From a virus, in the IMG/VR virus record IMGVR_UViG_3300032116_000229, positions 1-58,195 of that record: a DNA stretch of 58,195 bases. The stretch is one strand, 5' to 3'. The notes below the pieces were generated by a model. The model was given only the letters and a program-made list of their open reading frames with translations. It was not told the origin of the DNA and made no database searches. Shown here piece after piece: positions 51,961 to 58,195 of this stretch. The translations under genes and the position numbers were made by a program. The stretch's first letter is position 1. Each line of letters begins with the position of its first letter.

Positions 51961-52443
51961 TCAATGGCCGGCCAATTTCTTGACGACCGCTTCAACGACA
52001 TTGCTGTTTGCCAACTCGCGAGGTAAGGCGAGTCGCTTCCAACCTGCACGCTCTGAATAGTCTAGAGCATGGAAGCAAAATTGCTCATAGTCTGCACCGA
52101 TGGAATCGGCTGCTCGGCGAGCTGCCCACAGGCCGACCCGATTCTGCTCGGTGTCGTCCATAGGGTTGGCCGCCGAAAAGATACGGTGCTTATCAACCAG
52201 CCTGAAGTCTTCTCGCTTCCGAAGTGCCCATCTGTAGGCAGCGACATAGGCTTCTGCAAAGAGCATCGTAGCGGCCATAGGATGTAGGCTGCGGTACTTT
52301 GCATTCTTAGTCGTATACAGTCTTGCTTCGCCAGCAAGATACTTCTCTGGAATTGAAGTCAGTGACCTAGAGTCTAGCTCCAGGTCGCTGAAGTGTCTAC
52401 CAAAGTAAGGCCCGTTACTCTTTCCGATAGCATCAACAATCAT
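51961..52443 (-). CDS. Hypothetical protein, 160 aa
   Basis: Mainly helical: HPMAATMLFAEAYVAAYRWALRKREDFRL, then a VGLWAARRAADSIGADYEQFC segment. No motif recognised. Lies between PhoH-like and Hfq-like genes; the AAGTAACGGG element is in the gap after it. Confidence 0.6.
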   Translation of the reverse strand: MIVDAIGKSNGPYFGRHFSDLELDSRSLTSIPEKYLAGEARLYTTKNAKYRSLHPMAATMLFAEAYVAAYRWALRKREDFRLVDKHRIFSAANPMDDTEQNRVGLWAARRAADSIGADYEQFCFHALDYSERAGWKRLALPRELANSNVVEAVVKKLAGH

Positions 52444-52473
52444 GGGTTGATTATATCGGGCGGCTTTGTTTTT

Positions 52474-53178
52474 TCAGTCAGTCTCGTAGACTTCGACAAT
52501 GCGCTGCGAAATCCCGGAGCGCACAATATCCGCCTTGGTGAAGTTGACAACGCTAACGCCGCCAATCGACCGGGTGCGGTGTACAGCGTCCTCCAAGCCA
52601 TTCGCATTCGGGATGTCACGCTGCCTGATATCGCCGTTGACCACGACTTTCGAGTGATTGCCAACGCGGGTCAGAAACAACTTCATCTGAACGGAACTGG
52701 CATTTTGTGCCTCGTCGAAGAGGACAAAGCAGTTGTCGAAGGTATGCCCACGCATATAGGCCAGCGGTAGCGCCTCGATTGTGCCCCGCTTCACCATGTA
52801 CTCGACCTGACTTTTGCCAAGTCGGGCCTCGAGAATCGCCTTTACAGGCCGAAAATACGGGTCGAACTTCTCTTCCAGCGAGCCAGGGAGAAAGCCGAGC
52901 TCCTCGCCTGCCTCCACAGCTGGGCGCGTAACGATGATTTTTCTGACTTGCCGACTCTTAAGTGCCTCTGCTGCCTCACAGGTCGCAATGTATGTCTTGC
53001 CAGTTCCTGCGGGGCCGACACCAAAAGTGACAACTGACGACCGAATCGCCGTCAGATACTCTGACTGGGCGGCAGTTTTTGGCTCTAGCTTGGAGTCGTC
53101 TCGCTTTTCTACCTTGTGGTCCGTACCCAGTTCCGCAGCCAAGCTCTCTTTCTTGGTTCGCTTCCTGACTTTGGACAT
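52474..53178 (-). CDS. phoH: PhoH-like ATPase
   Basis: 234 aa. Basic N-terminal extension, then the PhoH core: Walker A VGPAGTGKTYIA near residue 58, TRPAVEAGEELGFLPGSLEEKFDPY near 87-111, Walker B CFVLFDEAQNAS near 154, FLTRVGNHSKVVVNGDIRQRD near 168. PhoH-type ATPases are common in large phages, where an RNA-related role is suspected but unproven. Next to an Hfq-like gene, which supports an RNA theme. Start set at MSKVRKRTKK, 4 nt after the upstream stop. Confidence 0.88.
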   Translation of the reverse strand: MSKVRKRTKKESLAAELGTDHKVEKRDDSKLEPKTAAQSEYLTAIRSSVVTFGVGPAGTGKTYIATCEAAEALKSRQVRKIIVTRPAVEAGEELGFLPGSLEEKFDPYFRPVKAILEARLGKSQVEYMVKRGTIEALPLAYMRGHTFDNCFVLFDEAQNASSVQMKLFLTRVGNHSKVVVNGDIRQRDIPNANGLEDAVHRTRSIGGVSVVNFTKADIVRSGISQRIVEVYETD

Positions 53179-53182
53179 GGGC

Positions 53183-54517
53183 TTACTTGCCAGGCCAAAT
53201 TGCGACGTTGTTGCCACCCTCTTCGGTGGTTCGATGATAGAACTTGCCGCCGACAATCGCGAAATTCGTCACCTGAACATACTCCATTGCTGTCGCCTGA
53301 GTCTGTGTGTCGGCGTGGGCAATCAGAAACCCATTCGACCACCGTTCGCCTTCGCAGTACTCGGCCATACGCCTATGGCCGGCGCCAAGCTGGTGCCACT
53401 CATAGGTTCCATACATCGGGTTGTAGTTTTGCCAAATCTCATGGCTGTGATGGTGTCCATTCCAGCCGGGTACGCCCATCCTCCGAGCGTGCGGGAAGTG
53501 GTGGGCTATGAAGCAGCCAAAGTAGGACTTGTAGTTTTTCGCCAACTCTCGGCTGAAGTCAGTCTTGTTGAAGACGGACAAATCCATTTTGGCAACATAG
53601 TTGCACTCGTACTTGTCTAGACCCAGAAGCTTCGGAACAGTCCAGCCATGAAGGTCTGATAGAAGTACGCGCATTGCAGGAGTCGCGTCCGCAAGCATTC
53701 TAAGAAGACGGGCCTCATGATTTCCCTCGATGATATCCAGCTGGGCATTCGGTGCAGCCTCTCGGAGTGGCTTGAGAATGTGGTCATGCACGAACTGGAT
53801 CCGGCCAACCACGTCCCAGTCGCGGGGGTCGACCGTGTATTTTCCAAATTCGGGCAGGTCGAACACGTCGCCGTTAAGGCAGATAACGTCGGGCTGAATG
53901 CGTCGGGCCGCGTCAATGAAGGTGCGCAACCAGAACGGGTCGCACTCGCGGTCATGCAAGTCGGACCCCACTAGAATCGTCTTATAGCGTCCCTCGCGGG
54001 GCCTATCGTACTTACCCTCGTAGCCCATGCGTTCAGCGGACAACGCCCTGTAATGGTCTCTGGATGCGTGTACCGCGATGTTGCGCTCAAGGGCGTGGGC
54101 TTGCCGGGAAAGCTTGATGTTGGCTTGCCGCTTGAACTCCTCGAAGGTACCGAAGTACCGATTCCAGGTGGACTCAGAGATGCTTGAGTTTGTCCGGAAG
54201 AAGTTTCGGGTGATGACCTTGTCCGGGTGCGCCTCGGCAATCCGACGAAGCTCCGAAAGGCAGTCTTCCGCGCTGTACTCTTCCTGATACTTCTCGGCGC
54301 TTTCCGACATCAGCGGCGGGTGGTACTCACCGCGATGAATCAGCTCCGGGACCGACCGCTTGCCCTTGCCGCGAGCCGCCCGAAGGCGGCGTGCTTTGTC
54401 AGAAATCTGCTTGCGGGTAAGGCCGAGTGCTTCCGCAAGGTCTGCCGTGAGTGGGTATTTCTGGACGTTGTTATAAGCGGACGCAAAGTCGTTGTCGGAA
54501 AGCTTTCCCTTCTGCAT
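53183..54517 (-). CDS. HTH-metallophosphoesterase fusion, 444 aa
   Basis: Residues about 10-50 form an HTH (NNVQKYPLTADLAEALGLTRKQISDKARRL); a helical linker runs to about 175. Then a calcineurin-like phosphoesterase: GSDLHDRE (about 182), LNGDVFDLPE (about 213), EGNHEARLL (about 265), AHHFPHAR and GHHHSHE (about 355). All metal-binding motifs are intact. Possible DNA-directed nuclease or phosphatase. First gene of the replication module, separated from lysis by a 20-bp palindrome. Confidence 0.85.
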   Translation of the reverse strand: MQKGKLSDNDFASAYNNVQKYPLTADLAEALGLTRKQISDKARRLRAARGKGKRSVPELIHRGEYHPPLMSESAEKYQEEYSAEDCLSELRRIAEAHPDKVITRNFFRTNSSISESTWNRYFGTFEEFKRQANIKLSRQAHALERNIAVHASRDHYRALSAERMGYEGKYDRPREGRYKTILVGSDLHDRECDPFWLRTFIDAARRIQPDVICLNGDVFDLPEFGKYTVDPRDWDVVGRIQFVHDHILKPLREAAPNAQLDIIEGNHEARLLRMLADATPAMRVLLSDLHGWTVPKLLGLDKYECNYVAKMDLSVFNKTDFSRELAKNYKSYFGCFIAHHFPHARRMGVPGWNGHHHSHEIWQNYNPMYGTYEWHQLGAGHRRMAEYCEGERWSNGFLIAHADTQTQATAMEYVQVTNFAIVGGKFYHRTTEEGGNNVAIWPGK

Positions 54518-54539
54518 ACATCCTCATGAAGTTAGCCCA

Positions 54540-54559
54540 GGTAATGCAACTGCATTACC
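54540..54559. promoter_or_regulatory. 20-bp near-perfect palindrome at module boundary
   Basis: GGTAATGCAACTGCATTACC: two 9-bp arms around a 2-bp centre. It lies between the last lysis gene and the HTH-metallophosphoesterase. Dyad of operator size; as RNA it would be a poor hairpin with a 2-nt loop and there is no U-run. Confidence 0.55.
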
Positions 54560-54575
54560 GCCCGGTCTGCGCTAG

Positions 54576-54878
54576 TTAGGCGTTCAGAATCATCTTGATG
54601 ACTGCTGCACCCACCATGGCGACCATGAACAGAACGGCGCCAACTACCCACCCTTTGATGGTTTTGAGCATTGGCATTTCGATTTCGACGGCCTTAATTC
54701 GGTGATCGTGGCTGTTGACGGCTTTCACAACCTTGTCGATTTCCTCGCGCGTTGTTGCATGGCGCAACTCGAGCGTCGTAAGCCGCTCTAGGTTCTTCGC
54801 CATCGCCTCCAGCGTGTCGTCAATCCGAGACAGCCGGTAATTGATGAGGTCCTTGTCGTCTTGGTTTTCGGATGTCAC
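54576..54878 (-). CDS. XhlA-like membrane protein, 100 aa
   Basis: GTG start on the Rz1 stop (GTGA). A long coiled coil (residues about 10-65, YRLSRIDDTLEAMAKNLERLTTLELRHATTREEIDKVVKAVNSHDHRI) is followed by one C-terminal transmembrane helix (GWVVGAVLFMVAMVGAAVI). This matches the XhlA/haemolysin-type lysis accessory layout. Last gene of the lysis cassette. Confidence 0.68.
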   Translation of the reverse strand: MTSENQDDKDLINYRLSRIDDTLEAMAKNLERLTTLELRHATTREEIDKVVKAVNSHDHRIKAVEIEMPMLKTIKGWVVGAVLFMVAMVGAAVIKMILNA

Positions 54879-55147
54879 TTCCGGTTCTCCAGCTGGTCTG
54901 CGACTGCTTCTCTGACTTTCACGGCGTCAATCAAGGCATCAAGCTTGGCCTTGCAACTGCGCCCCCACGTTCCCGCCTCTACCAGCGCACGAGCGAGGTC
55001 GTATTGGTCAGCATCTGTGAGTGGTGCCGCAGCACGCTCGGGGCATGACTCCAGGTACTCACGGGGCACCGGAGGCATCGAGATGGTGATTGATGGAGTC
55101 GCGCAACCCGACAGGAAGGCGACAACCGGCAGAAGAAGGATTCGCAT
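54875..55147 (-). CDS. Rz1: Rz1-type o-spanin lipoprotein
   Basis: 90 aa. Signal peptide MRILLLPVVAFLSGC with an LSGC lipobox, so an outer-membrane lipoprotein, then a Pro-containing stretch (MPPVPREYLESCPE) and a C-terminal helix. Its first 89 nt overlap the Rz gene in a different frame, as in classical overlapping spanins. Fuses inner and outer membranes at lysis, implying a Gram-negative host. Confidence 0.82.
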   Translation of the reverse strand: MRILLLPVVAFLSGCATPSITISMPPVPREYLESCPERAAAPLTDADQYDLARALVEAGTWGRSCKAKLDALIDAVKVREAVADQLENRK

Positions 55148-55406
55148 TCTTGGCCTCACTGAGTTGAGCCTGGAGCGTCGCAGCACGCCGCTGCGTTGCG
55201 GAAAGTTGAGCCTTAAGTTTGTCCACGCCCGCCGTGTCAACGGTCGTAATGGTGCTTGTGGTGACTTCCTGGGTAGTGGTCTGAACGGCCTCTACCGCCG
55301 CGTCACGCTTGGAAGTCTTCCAGGCGTGGTGGCCGTACCCAATGCCGTAGCCGAGGAGAAGGGTCAGCAGAATTGCTGCCCACACTCTGGGGTCCAGGAA
55401 AGGCAT
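55059..55406 (-). CDS. Rz: Rz-type i-spanin
   Basis: 115 aa starting MPFLDPRVWAAILLTLLLGYGIGYG, an N-terminal membrane anchor. A periplasmic coiled-coil part follows (KLKAQLSATQRRAATLQAQLSEAKNA), and its end overlaps Rz1. The start was placed at the anchor, a few bases after the holin-like gene ends. Confidence 0.8.
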   Translation of the reverse strand: MPFLDPRVWAAILLTLLLGYGIGYGHHAWKTSKRDAAVEAVQTTTQEVTTSTITTVDTAGVDKLKAQLSATQRRAATLQAQLSEAKNANPSSAGCRLPVGLRDSINHHLDASGAP

Positions 55407-55411
55407 AACCC

Positions 55412-55639
55412 TTACCGATGCGGGAGCGGGGTCGTCGTGATGGCGCGCAGGGCAATGTTTGCCGCGCCACCAATGAGCAGAATCGCTGCGGCGGCCTTTG
55501 CACCAAAGAGGGTGGTAAGGTGCGCCCCGAACAGCTCGAGGCCCGCCAGAACTGCCAGCAGGACGTTCCAATACATCGTCCGGGAGCGGAGTGCGCCCCG
55601 AACCCAGTCCTTAAGGTTCACCATCACTTCGTCGGTCAT
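55412..55639 (-). CDS. Putative holin-like membrane protein (DUF7940-like), 75 aa
   Basis: Begins MTDEVMVNLKDWVRGALRSRTMYWNVLLAVLAG. Two hydrophobic helices: residues about 23-40 and 45-64 (GAKAAAAILLIGGAANIALRA). Size and position directly after the amidase and before the spanins suit a holin. I recall similar proteins as DUF7940. ATGA overlap with the amidase. Confidence 0.65.
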   Translation of the reverse strand: MTDEVMVNLKDWVRGALRSRTMYWNVLLAVLAGLELFGAHLTTLFGAKAAAAILLIGGAANIALRAITTTPLPHR

Positions 55640-56145
55640 ACTGCTCTCCAAAGAACTCTGGCAAGGGCGTCGCAACACGCCGCACGGTTGGCGTAGATTT
55701 GGTCCGCCCAGTAGACGAACTCCGGCTCCACAATGACTGCCGTACACTTAGTTTTAGAAAGGAAGGCCAGCGGACCCTTCGCGGGGTCCGCCTGATACCA
55801 GCCAATCTTCGTTCCGCGATTCGGGAAGAAGAACTGAGAGACGCAAGCCTGAATTTCTCCAGCCCAGGCCTGGCCGCTTATAGAGCCAGGGGCAAAGAGC
55901 GTTTCCGAGCCTTTGGCAGAGGGCGTAGCGGCGTTGAAGTGGATCTCCACCGCAAGGTCGCCCTTCTTTGCCCTGGCGTTAATCCAGGCAACTTTTCTGC
56001 CGAGGTCGCCAGTTGGCACCATCATGGCGTTGGGCATAAGGCGCGCAAGGTGGGTCACCCACTTAACGGCCTCCTGATGCTCAACAAAGCCTTTCCAAGC
56101 TGCGCCTGGTGCTGCCGGATGATGACCAGCCGAAAGAAACAGCAT
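55636..56145 (-). CDS. N-acetylmuramoyl-L-alanine amidase (endolysin)
   Basis: 169 aa Amidase_3-type zinc hydrolase. LSAGHHPAAPGAAWKGFVEHQEAV holds the first His and Glu ligands, AVEIHFNAATPSAKGSE holds the second His, and VIVEPEFVYWADQ the catalytic Glu region. Cleaves the peptidoglycan amide link at lysis. No signal peptide, so it needs the adjacent holin-like protein. Its own promoter-like region precedes it. Confidence 0.87.
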   Translation of the reverse strand: MLFLSAGHHPAAPGAAWKGFVEHQEAVKWVTHLARLMPNAMMVPTGDLGRKVAWINARAKKGDLAVEIHFNAATPSAKGSETLFAPGSISGQAWAGEIQACVSQFFFPNRGTKIGWYQADPAKGPLAFLSKTKCTAVIVEPEFVYWADQIYANRAACCDALARVLWRAV

Positions 56146-56159
56146 TGCGACTCCTACCA

Positions 56160-56230
56160 ATCTGTACTGACTAGTATACCAGCCTTCGTCATTCGTGACT
56201 TACTTTCTATGTATAAGGTCGCCCTTATAC
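56160..56230 (-). promoter_or_regulatory. Tail-gene hairpin and amidase promoter
   Basis: Minus strand first shows an 8-bp hairpin GTATAAGG...CCTTATAC (56211-56230) just after the tail-gene stop, then AAGTCA, 17 bp and TATACTAG (about 56172-56200), leading to GGTAGGAG before the amidase. This could let lysis genes be transcribed separately from tail genes. Confidence 0.5.
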
Positions 56231-56232
56231 AG

Positions 56233-56646
56233 TCAGCAGTCTTCCGCGTCAGCGAACAGCGGCGGACCCTGCGTGGCAGGCACCCATACTTCGCGAACAA
56301 CAGGCTGCGGAGGTGGCGGCGGCAGCGGCTGGCCATTCTCGTCAAACGTCGGCGGCATCGGTGGCACCACCATGTCGGTGACGCGCTCGACGCGGCCGGG
56401 AATCTGCTGCGGCTGCTGCTTGACCCACTCGTAGGCTGCCGCAGTGCCGCCGTGACCGAGGTAGCCTTCGAGCGCCACGAGCGCATCGGATGCCGGTGCC
56501 TTGCCGTCGAGCCGTGCCTGCTCATCGAGGTAGCCCGCGATGATGACGGTGCCGGTGCCGGTGGCGAAGTCCTGCTGCACGCGAACGATGCGCCAGTATT
56601 CGCAGACGTGGCCCGAAGGAAGGGTTAGCGATTTCTTAAGTGCCAT
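56233..56646 (-). CDS. Tail-fibre-associated hypothetical protein, 137 aa
   Basis: N-terminal beta part MALKKSLTLPSGHVCEYWRIVRVQQDFATGTGTVIIAGYLDEQARLDGK resembles small phage proteins encoded beside tail fibre/J genes. The proline-rich region (PPMPPTFDENGQPLPPPPPQP) is a flexible linker. It starts 2 nt after the big tail gene ends, so cotranslated. Chaperone or fibre-tip role is inferred only from position. Confidence 0.6.
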   Translation of the reverse strand: MALKKSLTLPSGHVCEYWRIVRVQQDFATGTGTVIIAGYLDEQARLDGKAPASDALVALEGYLGHGGTAAAYEWVKQQPQQIPGRVERVTDMVVPPMPPTFDENGQPLPPPPPQPVVREVWVPATQGPPLFADAEDC

Positions 56647-56648
56647 GA

Positions 56649-58195
56649 TTATTCCTCTGTGCTTACGATGGAAACGCGCTGGCTGTTGCTGCCAGTGCCA
56701 AATGCGGTCGAGCGTGCCGTGACGGTCGCACGATAGGTGCGGTCGCCCATGCTGCTGTCAGAATCGGTGTACGTGACCGAGCCACTCATGGCTTGCTCCC
56801 AATAGCGGTAGTAGATGCCGCCCGGCTGCTGCTCACCGTCCGTGTAGTAACTCCAGTTGCCCGACACATTGAGCGTGGCAACCTCGGTTTCGCTGCCCGC
56901 GCCGATTTTCCGATAGAGCCGAACGGTGGCGCTGATGGTGCCGCTTGACGAGCCGCTCGATTGGTTCTGGAACTCCGTCCAAGTGCCGCTGTACGAGTAC
57001 GACACGGTGACCAACTTCGGGTCGCCATTCGTGCCGAACGGCCCGACGATAATTTGCGCCGAGGTCGAAAGGTCGCTTGTCTCGCCGCGATTCGTGAGCG
57101 TGCCCGCCGAAAGCGAGCCGCCAAAGTAGGCAGCGCCGTTCGTTTTGAGGTACGCCGTCGCGTTCGATTCGGTGCAGTTGGCGAGGTTGCTCTGATACGG
57201 GCCGAACCACTCGATGAACTGGCTGCTGCTGCCGAACGGCGCGCCGGTAACCTTCATCAGCGAGCCAATCTGTACGATGGTGCGGCCGTTGGTCACATCG
57301 GTGCGGTAGGTGTCGGCGGCGTTGCGGATGACACCAGCGGTGAGCGTGCCCACGTTGGCGCTGATGGCATCGAGCGTCGAAACCGCCATCTTCGCGGCAG
57401 TGACGGAGCCAGCCGCGATGGCGTTGGCGGTCACCGAGTTGGCGGCCATCTTGTCAGCCGTGATTGCTCCGGCTGCGACCTTCTGCGCGATAACCGAGCC
57501 GTCTACGATAAGGTCTGCGCCGGTTTTTTCGACAACCGAAAGCCGCGTGAACCGGGACACGCCTGCGCCGCTGTAGTTGGCGAGAACGCCGATACGAAGA
57601 AACGCCGCGCCTGGCGGAATCTTCGCAGTCTCGCCCGGCCCGAAGGCATAGCGGTACTCCGTCCATACCGAAGGGATGAGTTCATTTGCGCGGCCCCAAT
57701 AATGGAAACTGCCCGCGCTGTACCAGCCGGTCGGATAGTTGCCGCCGATTAGCAGGCTTCCAGCCGCGTCATAGAACGCGATGAGGAAGTACGAACCCGG
57801 CGAGCCGCTTACCTGTCGCGCCCAAATCGTGGCAAGGTAATTTTTGGTCGCATCAATCGGAACCATGCGCTCGCTGTAAGTCGTTTGACCCACTGACGAC
57901 ACTTCGAGCGCCTTCCCGGTCGGAGAACTCGTGTCGTTGACGATGGTGATTGTGCTACCGCTTGTCCACGCGGAAAGGTCTTGCGTGTTCGGGTCATCAA
58001 CAATCGACGCGCCCACCCCGGTGACCAGAAGTTTCCCGGTCGTGACCGCGTTGGCTGCAATCTTGTCGGCAACCACGGCTCCGGCGGCAATCTTTGATGC
58101 GATTACAGCGCCGTCAACGATGAGTTCCGCCGACGCGGCGCGAATGACGCGGAGATTGGTGAAGTAGACAGAGCCGCCACCGCCGAAGGTGCTCT
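56649..58195 (-). CDS. Host-specificity (J-like) tail protein, 5'-truncated by window edge
   Basis: Open to the right edge, so only the last 515 codons or so are seen. Repeats of 'ELIVDGAVIASKIAAGAVVADKIAANAVTTGKL' type occur at the edge and again near 57500, the helical coiled repeats of DUF1983/central tail fibre proteins. They are followed by a beta-rich carbohydrate-binding-like domain (about 57530-57960) and a Ser/Gly/Tyr-rich end with EVATLNVSGNW. Likely at the tail tip, contacting the host surface. Confidence 0.78.
   Translation of the reverse strand, partial: STFGGGGSVYFTNLRVIRAASAELIVDGAVIASKIAAGAVVADKIAANAVTTGKLLVTGVGASIVDDPNTQDLSAWTSGSTITIVNDTSSPTGKALEVSSVGQTTYSERMVPIDATKNYLATIWARQVSGSPGSYFLIAFYDAAGSLLIGGNYPTGWYSAGSFHYWGRANELIPSVWTEYRYAFGPGETAKIPPGAAFLRIGVLANYSGAGVSRFTRLSVVEKTGADLIVDGSVIAQKVAAGAITADKMAANSVTANAIAAGSVTAAKMAVSTLDAISANVGTLTAGVIRNAADTYRTDVTNGRTIVQIGSLMKVTGAPFGSSSQFIEWFGPYQSNLANCTESNATAYLKTNGAAYFGGSLSAGTLTNRGETSDLSTSAQIIVGPFGTNGDPKLVTVSYSYSGTWTEFQNQSSGSSSGTISATVRLYRKIGAGSETEVATLNVSGNWSYYTDGEQQPGGIYYRYWEQAMSGSVTYTDSDSSMGDRTYRATVTARSTAFGTGSNSQRVSIVSTEE

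Noticed and set aside
1-58195. tRNA and rRNA genes
   Set aside because: I looked for T-loop signatures (GGTTCRANNCC) and cloverleaf arms on both strands in the gaps and saw none. A tRNAscan run would settle this.
1-58195. Integrase, transposase or other temperate or mobile element genes
   Set aside because: None was recognised. The Xre-type HTH alone is not evidence for lysogeny, but the rest of the genome is not visible.

Overview
The window is one end of a large, virulent-looking tailed bacteriophage genome. Every gene I accept is on the minus strand, so transcription runs from high to low coordinates. The host is probably Gram-negative, because the lysis cassette has an overlapping Rz/Rz1-type spanin pair (membrane-anchored i-spanin plus lipobox o-spanin). 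Several small families (EREACA-type paralogues, a NinX-like protein, the PVAW/YAAPP protein) recall phages of Burkholderiales and relatives. That host placement is an inference from family memory, not a search.

Read in the direction of transcription: (1) 58.2-56.2 kb, the 3' end of the tail module (a host-specificity/J-like tail protein cut by the window edge, and a tail-fibre accessory protein). (2) 56.1-54.6 kb, lysis: amidase, small holin-like protein, Rz, Rz1 and an XhlA-like protein, nearly all coupled by ATGA or GTGA overlaps. (3) 54.5-37.3 kb, replication and expression control: HTH-metallophosphoesterase, PhoH-like ATPase, an Hfq-like Sm protein, DnaB-like helicase, TOPRIM primase, ATP-dependent ligase, guanylate kinase, a CobT-like VWA protein with its CobS-like AAA+ partner, a sigma-70-like factor, a DNA polymerase III alpha subunit carrying a C-terminal uracil-DNA-glycosylase-like domain, and a UvsY-like protein. 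(4) 37.2-32.7 kb, a compact array of small accessory genes with paralogous ends, closing with a SET-domain protein. (5) 32.1-18.6 kb, recombination and nucleotide metabolism: gp32-like SSB, flap exonuclease, RecA/UvsX, SbcD/SbcC-type nuclease pair, RuvC-like resolvase, adenosylcobalamin-type ribonucleotide reductase, dUTPase, ThyX and an NTP-binding kinase-like protein. (6) 18.5-0.1 kb, many small hypothetical, membrane and zinc-binding proteins plus a DnaQ-like exonuclease, a pyrimidine-dimer-glycosylase-family protein and an Xre-type HTH protein, interrupted by two long gene-free tracts (1571-3229 and about 9964-10953).

The enzymes form a nearly self-sufficient replisome: polymerase, separate proofreading exonuclease, helicase, primase, SSB, ligase, recombinase, mediator, resolvase and end-processing nuclease. 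A dNTP supply line (RNR, ThyX, Dut, Gmk) accompanies it. The RNR looks B12-dependent and the phage also carries CobS/CobT-like genes, so a cobalamin link is possible but unproven.

The most unusual signals are regulatory or structural. (a) Intergenic direct repeats (GGYARTT-like) recur at exactly 11-bp spacing next to putative promoters. (b) A perfect 15-bp hairpin buries the Shine-Dalgarno sequence of an ASCH/PUA-like gene. (c) A 14-bp inverted repeat encloses a telomere-like G-quadruplex motif. (d) A (T/S)W(G/A)(A/T)W C-terminal tag is shared by three otherwise unrelated proteins. (e) The phage encodes its own Hfq-like protein. All product calls are from reading translated sequence; no database search was run.
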